Notes under the pieces: model-generated
Database searches by the model: none
What the model was told of the DNA's origin: nothing
Seen by the model: the letters and a program-made list of their open reading frames with translations, nothing else
Source: Deltaproteobacteria bacterium
GTDB taxonomy: Bacteria > Desulfobacterota > DSM-4660 > Desulfatiglandales > Desulfatiglandaceae
Length of the DNA stretch: 7,760 bases
Assembly: GCA_011051075.1 (NCBI GenBank)
Contig: DREN01000409.1
Coordinates: forward strand, 1 to 7,760
Direction of reading: 5' to 3'
Translations under genes and position numbers: made by a program
In this document: one piece after another, positions 5,810-7,760 of the stretch
Layout: each line of letters begins with the position of its first letter
Position numbering within the stretch: position 1 is the first letter of the stretch

Positions 5810-6607
5810 ATGCAAAAGTCTCTCCCGCCAAGATACCATATTCACTCCCTGGATCGTGGGTTGAGAATCCTTGAATTGCTTGCCCGAATCAGGGAGCCCC
5901 TGACCCTGAGCCGCATCGCCGCTCTCATGGGGCTTACCCTGCCGACCGCCTACAGGTTTCTGTTCACACTGGAATCCCTTGGCTATGTGGAAAAAGATCC
6001 GGAAGCAAAATCATATTGCCTATCCCCTAAGGTGCTGGCCCTCGGTTACGGCGCGTTTCAATCCTCAGATCTCTGGCAGACTGCCCACCCCTATCTGTTG
6101 CGCGCCAGCAGGGAGCACGGCGAGACCTTTAATCTGGCCATCCTGGACGGGACCGATATCCTTTACATCGACAGAGTCAAAACCCAGAAGATACTTACCA
6201 TCAATCTTGAAATCGGTTCAAAACTGCCCGCGTACTGCACATCCATGGGCCGGGTTCTCCTGGCGTTCTTACCCCGGGAACAGGCCTTCAAGATTATTGA
6301 ACAAAGCGAGAAAAAGGCCATGACGCCCCGCACGGTCCTGTCCACCAAAGCCCTCAAAGGGGTGCTGGAAAGGGTCAGGAAGGCGGGCTATGCGGTCAAC
6401 GACGGAGAACTGGCCTTGGAACTCATCTCGGTGGCCGCGCCTGTCCGCAACAGGGATGGAAAGGTGGTGGCCGCCCTCAACATGGCGGTCAACGCGGCTC
6501 AATATGAAAAGGACGCCATCCACCGAAAACTGGCGCCCGTGGTCAAGGCAACGGCCCTTAAAATTTCCCAGGCCCTGGGCTTTTACGAGGCGGTCGGTCA
6601 TGGATAA
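5810..6607 (+). CDS. IclR-family transcriptional regulator (PcaR/PobR-like)
   Basis: This 265-residue protein has the standard IclR layout. The N-terminal winged helix-turn-helix is at about residues 11-70 (HSLDRGLRILELLA, then LTLSRIAALMGLTLPTAYRF as the recognition region). The C-terminal effector domain is at about 80-255, with DGTDILYIDRV (113-123), LPAYCTSMGRVLLAF (139-153), NDGELALELISVAAPVR (197-213) and AALNMAV. The LPAYCTSMGRVLLA block is typical of the beta-ketoadipate regulators PcaR, PcaU and PobR, though the effector here need not be aromatic. Length and start are normal. Its stop overlaps the start of a class III aminotransferase by 8 bp, so it probably controls that gene and its own promoter in response to the substrate. 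A palindrome at 5613-5628 is a candidate binding site. Confidence 0.93.
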   Translation: MQKSLPPRYHIHSLDRGLRILELLARIREPLTLSRIAALMGLTLPTAYRFLFTLESLGYVEKDPEAKSYCLSPKVLALGYGAFQSSDLWQTAHPYLLRASREHGETFNLAILDGTDILYIDRVKTQKILTINLEIGSKLPAYCTSMGRVLLAFLPREQAFKIIEQSEKKAMTPRTVLSTKALKGVLERVRKAGYAVNDGELALELISVAAPVRNRDGKVVAALNMAVNAAQYEKDAIHRKLAPVVKATALKISQALGFYEAVGHG

Positions 6608-7760
6608 AAGCTCTGTATTTCACAGACGTCTGGACCGGGACCTGCCCACGGCTGTCCAAGCCAGGGGCGTATGGATAACCGATCGGGAGGGAAAGCAATA
6701 TCTGGACGCCAGCGGCGGACCCGTTTGCGTCAATGTGGGTCATGGCCGTCAGGAGGTGGTAGAGGCCATGGCAGCCCAGGCCGCGCGTGTGGATTATGTA
6801 CACGGTCCCATGTTCACCACCGAAACAGTGGAAACCCTCGCAAAACGGCTTGCATCCCACGCACCCGGATCCATCGATCGCTTCTACTTCTGTTCCAGTG
6901 GATGCGAGGCCATTGAAACCGCCATGAAACTGGCGCGGCAGATTCAAACGGCCCGCGGAGAGTCGGGCCGTTATCGTGTGATTTCGCGCTGGTATTCCTA
7001 CCACGGTTCCACTCTTGGGGCCTTGTCGGCAACGGGAAAGCCGGGCATGCGGAACCCCTTTATTCCCATGCTGCCCCCCTCCATTCACATCCCTCCTCCC
7101 TACTGCCTTCGCTGCCATTACCATCTCACCTATCCTGAATGCCATCTCCGCTGTGCCCATGCCTTGGATGAGGCGATCCGGCGGGAAGGTAAAGACACCA
7201 TCTCCGCCTTCCTGACAGAGACCATCCTCGGCTCCACCATTGGGGCTGTGGTACCACCCCGGGAGTATTACGAGATCATCTCCGCCATCTGCCAGGACAA
7301 CGGCGTTCTCCTGATCTTGGATGAGGTGATGTGCGGCATGGGACGGTCCGGCACATGGTTTGGCGCAGAACACTACGGGATTGAGCCAGACATGATGGTC
7401 CTGGGCAAGGGGTTAAACGGGGGGTATGCCCCACTTTCCGCAGTGGGATGCCGTAGGTCCCACCTGGACCTGCTGCGCCAACACAGGGGCAACTTTATTC
7501 ATGGACATACCTTTTCCCATCACCCGGTGGCAGCGGCGGCCGCCCTGGCCGTGGTGGATATCCTGGAAAGGGAAAATCTGGTAGAGCGAGCCCACGATCT
7601 GGGCAAATATCTCGGGAAAGCCCTGACAACCCTTTCAGACCACCCCCATGTGGCGGAAGTTCGGGGTATCGGCATGATGTGGGCCATTGAATTCGCAGAG
7701 GAGAAAGGGACCCTCAAGACCTTTCCGAGGAAAGAAAAAGTGACGGAGAGGGTCTGGGAC
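6600..7760 (+). CDS. class III PLP-dependent aminotransferase, N-terminal 387 residues (partial)
   Basis: The frame runs from ATG 6600 to the right edge without a stop (387 codons), so the C-terminus is missing. It is an ornithine/omega-amino acid type (fold I) aminotransferase. Visible features are LDASGG (35-40), SSGCEAIETAMKLAR (99-113), YHGSTLGALS (134-143), the PLP-pyridine aspartate Asp241 in LILDEVMCGMGRSG, and the Schiff-base lysine Lys270 in VLGKGLNGGYAPLSAV. The usual SGSEA motif reads SGCEA here. An insert at about 167-186 holds four cysteines (169, 172, 181, 185), CxxC-x8-CxxxC, seen in some uncharacterised members of this family. The ATG overlaps the regulator gene by 8 bp, with GAGG at 6587-6590. 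The amino donor cannot be named: omega-amino acids, taurine-like compounds or diamines are all possible. Confidence 0.92.
   Translation, partial: MDKSSVFHRRLDRDLPTAVQARGVWITDREGKQYLDASGGPVCVNVGHGRQEVVEAMAAQAARVDYVHGPMFTTETVETLAKRLASHAPGSIDRFYFCSSGCEAIETAMKLARQIQTARGESGRYRVISRWYSYHGSTLGALSATGKPGMRNPFIPMLPPSIHIPPPYCLRCHYHLTYPECHLRCAHALDEAIRREGKDTISAFLTETILGSTIGAVVPPREYYEIISAICQDNGVLLILDEVMCGMGRSGTWFGAEHYGIEPDMMVLGKGLNGGYAPLSAVGCRRSHLDLLRQHRGNFIHGHTFSHHPVAAAAALAVVDILERENLVERAHDLGKYLGKALTTLSDHPHVAEVRGIGMMWAIEFAEEKGTLKTFPRKEKVTERVWD

Noticed and set aside
5628..5831. 67-codon minus-strand frame in the gap before the IclR gene
   Set aside because: It begins with TTG inside the regulator gene, overlaps the promoter, and resembles no family.
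6558..7373. 271-codon open frame on the minus strand
   Set aside because: It lies antisense to the aminotransferase, whose PLP motifs are clear; the translation shows no family features.

Overview
The window looks like a piece of a strictly anaerobic bacterial chromosome, most likely from the Desulfobacterota (sulfate-reducing or syntrophic 'deltaproteobacteria'). This is inferred from three things: HdrD-like CCG proteins next to a NarI/DsrM-type cytochrome b, a UGA-encoded selenocysteine protein, and AT-rich short-period repeats in the gaps between GC-rich genes. No rRNA or marker gene is present to confirm it.

Left block (1-5556, all + strand). Six co-directional genes form a probable operon: the C-terminal part of a NarI-type cytochrome b membrane protein (cut by the window edge), a GlcD-type FAD oxidoreductase, a first HdrD/GlcF-like iron-sulfur protein, a GcvH-like lipoyl carrier protein, a second HdrD-like iron-sulfur protein, and a DsbA/FrnE-family thioredoxin-fold protein. 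Read as a unit, the flavoprotein would oxidise a 2-hydroxy acid, the HdrD-like proteins would pass electrons through [4Fe-4S] clusters and CCG-type sites, and the cytochrome b would link this to the membrane quinone pool. A lipoyl carrier between two HdrD-like genes recalls the sHdr-LbpA sulfur-oxidation system, but here the flavoprotein is GlcD-like and no HdrA is visible.

The last gene of the block is the main find. Its reading frame holds an in-frame TGA (4966-4968) exactly where DsbA/FrnE proteins have the first Cys of CPWC, giving a Sec-Pro-Trp-Cys active site. A good bacterial SECIS stem-loop follows 12 nt downstream. Standard gene callers would start this gene at an internal GTG (5023) and lose the catalytic motif.

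The three longer gaps inside the operon (474-596, 1977-2056, 3605-3710) carry short-period repeats: CTTTAG/CTAAAG units in opposite orientations in the first two, and 7-bp GAAATTN units forming an inverted repeat in the third.

Right block (5557-7760, + strand). A 253-bp gap holds a 16-bp near-palindrome and a near-consensus sigma70 promoter. They precede an IclR-family regulator of the PcaR/PobR type, which overlaps by 8 bp a class III PLP aminotransferase that runs off the right edge. This is probably a separate, autoregulated unit for use of an amino compound.
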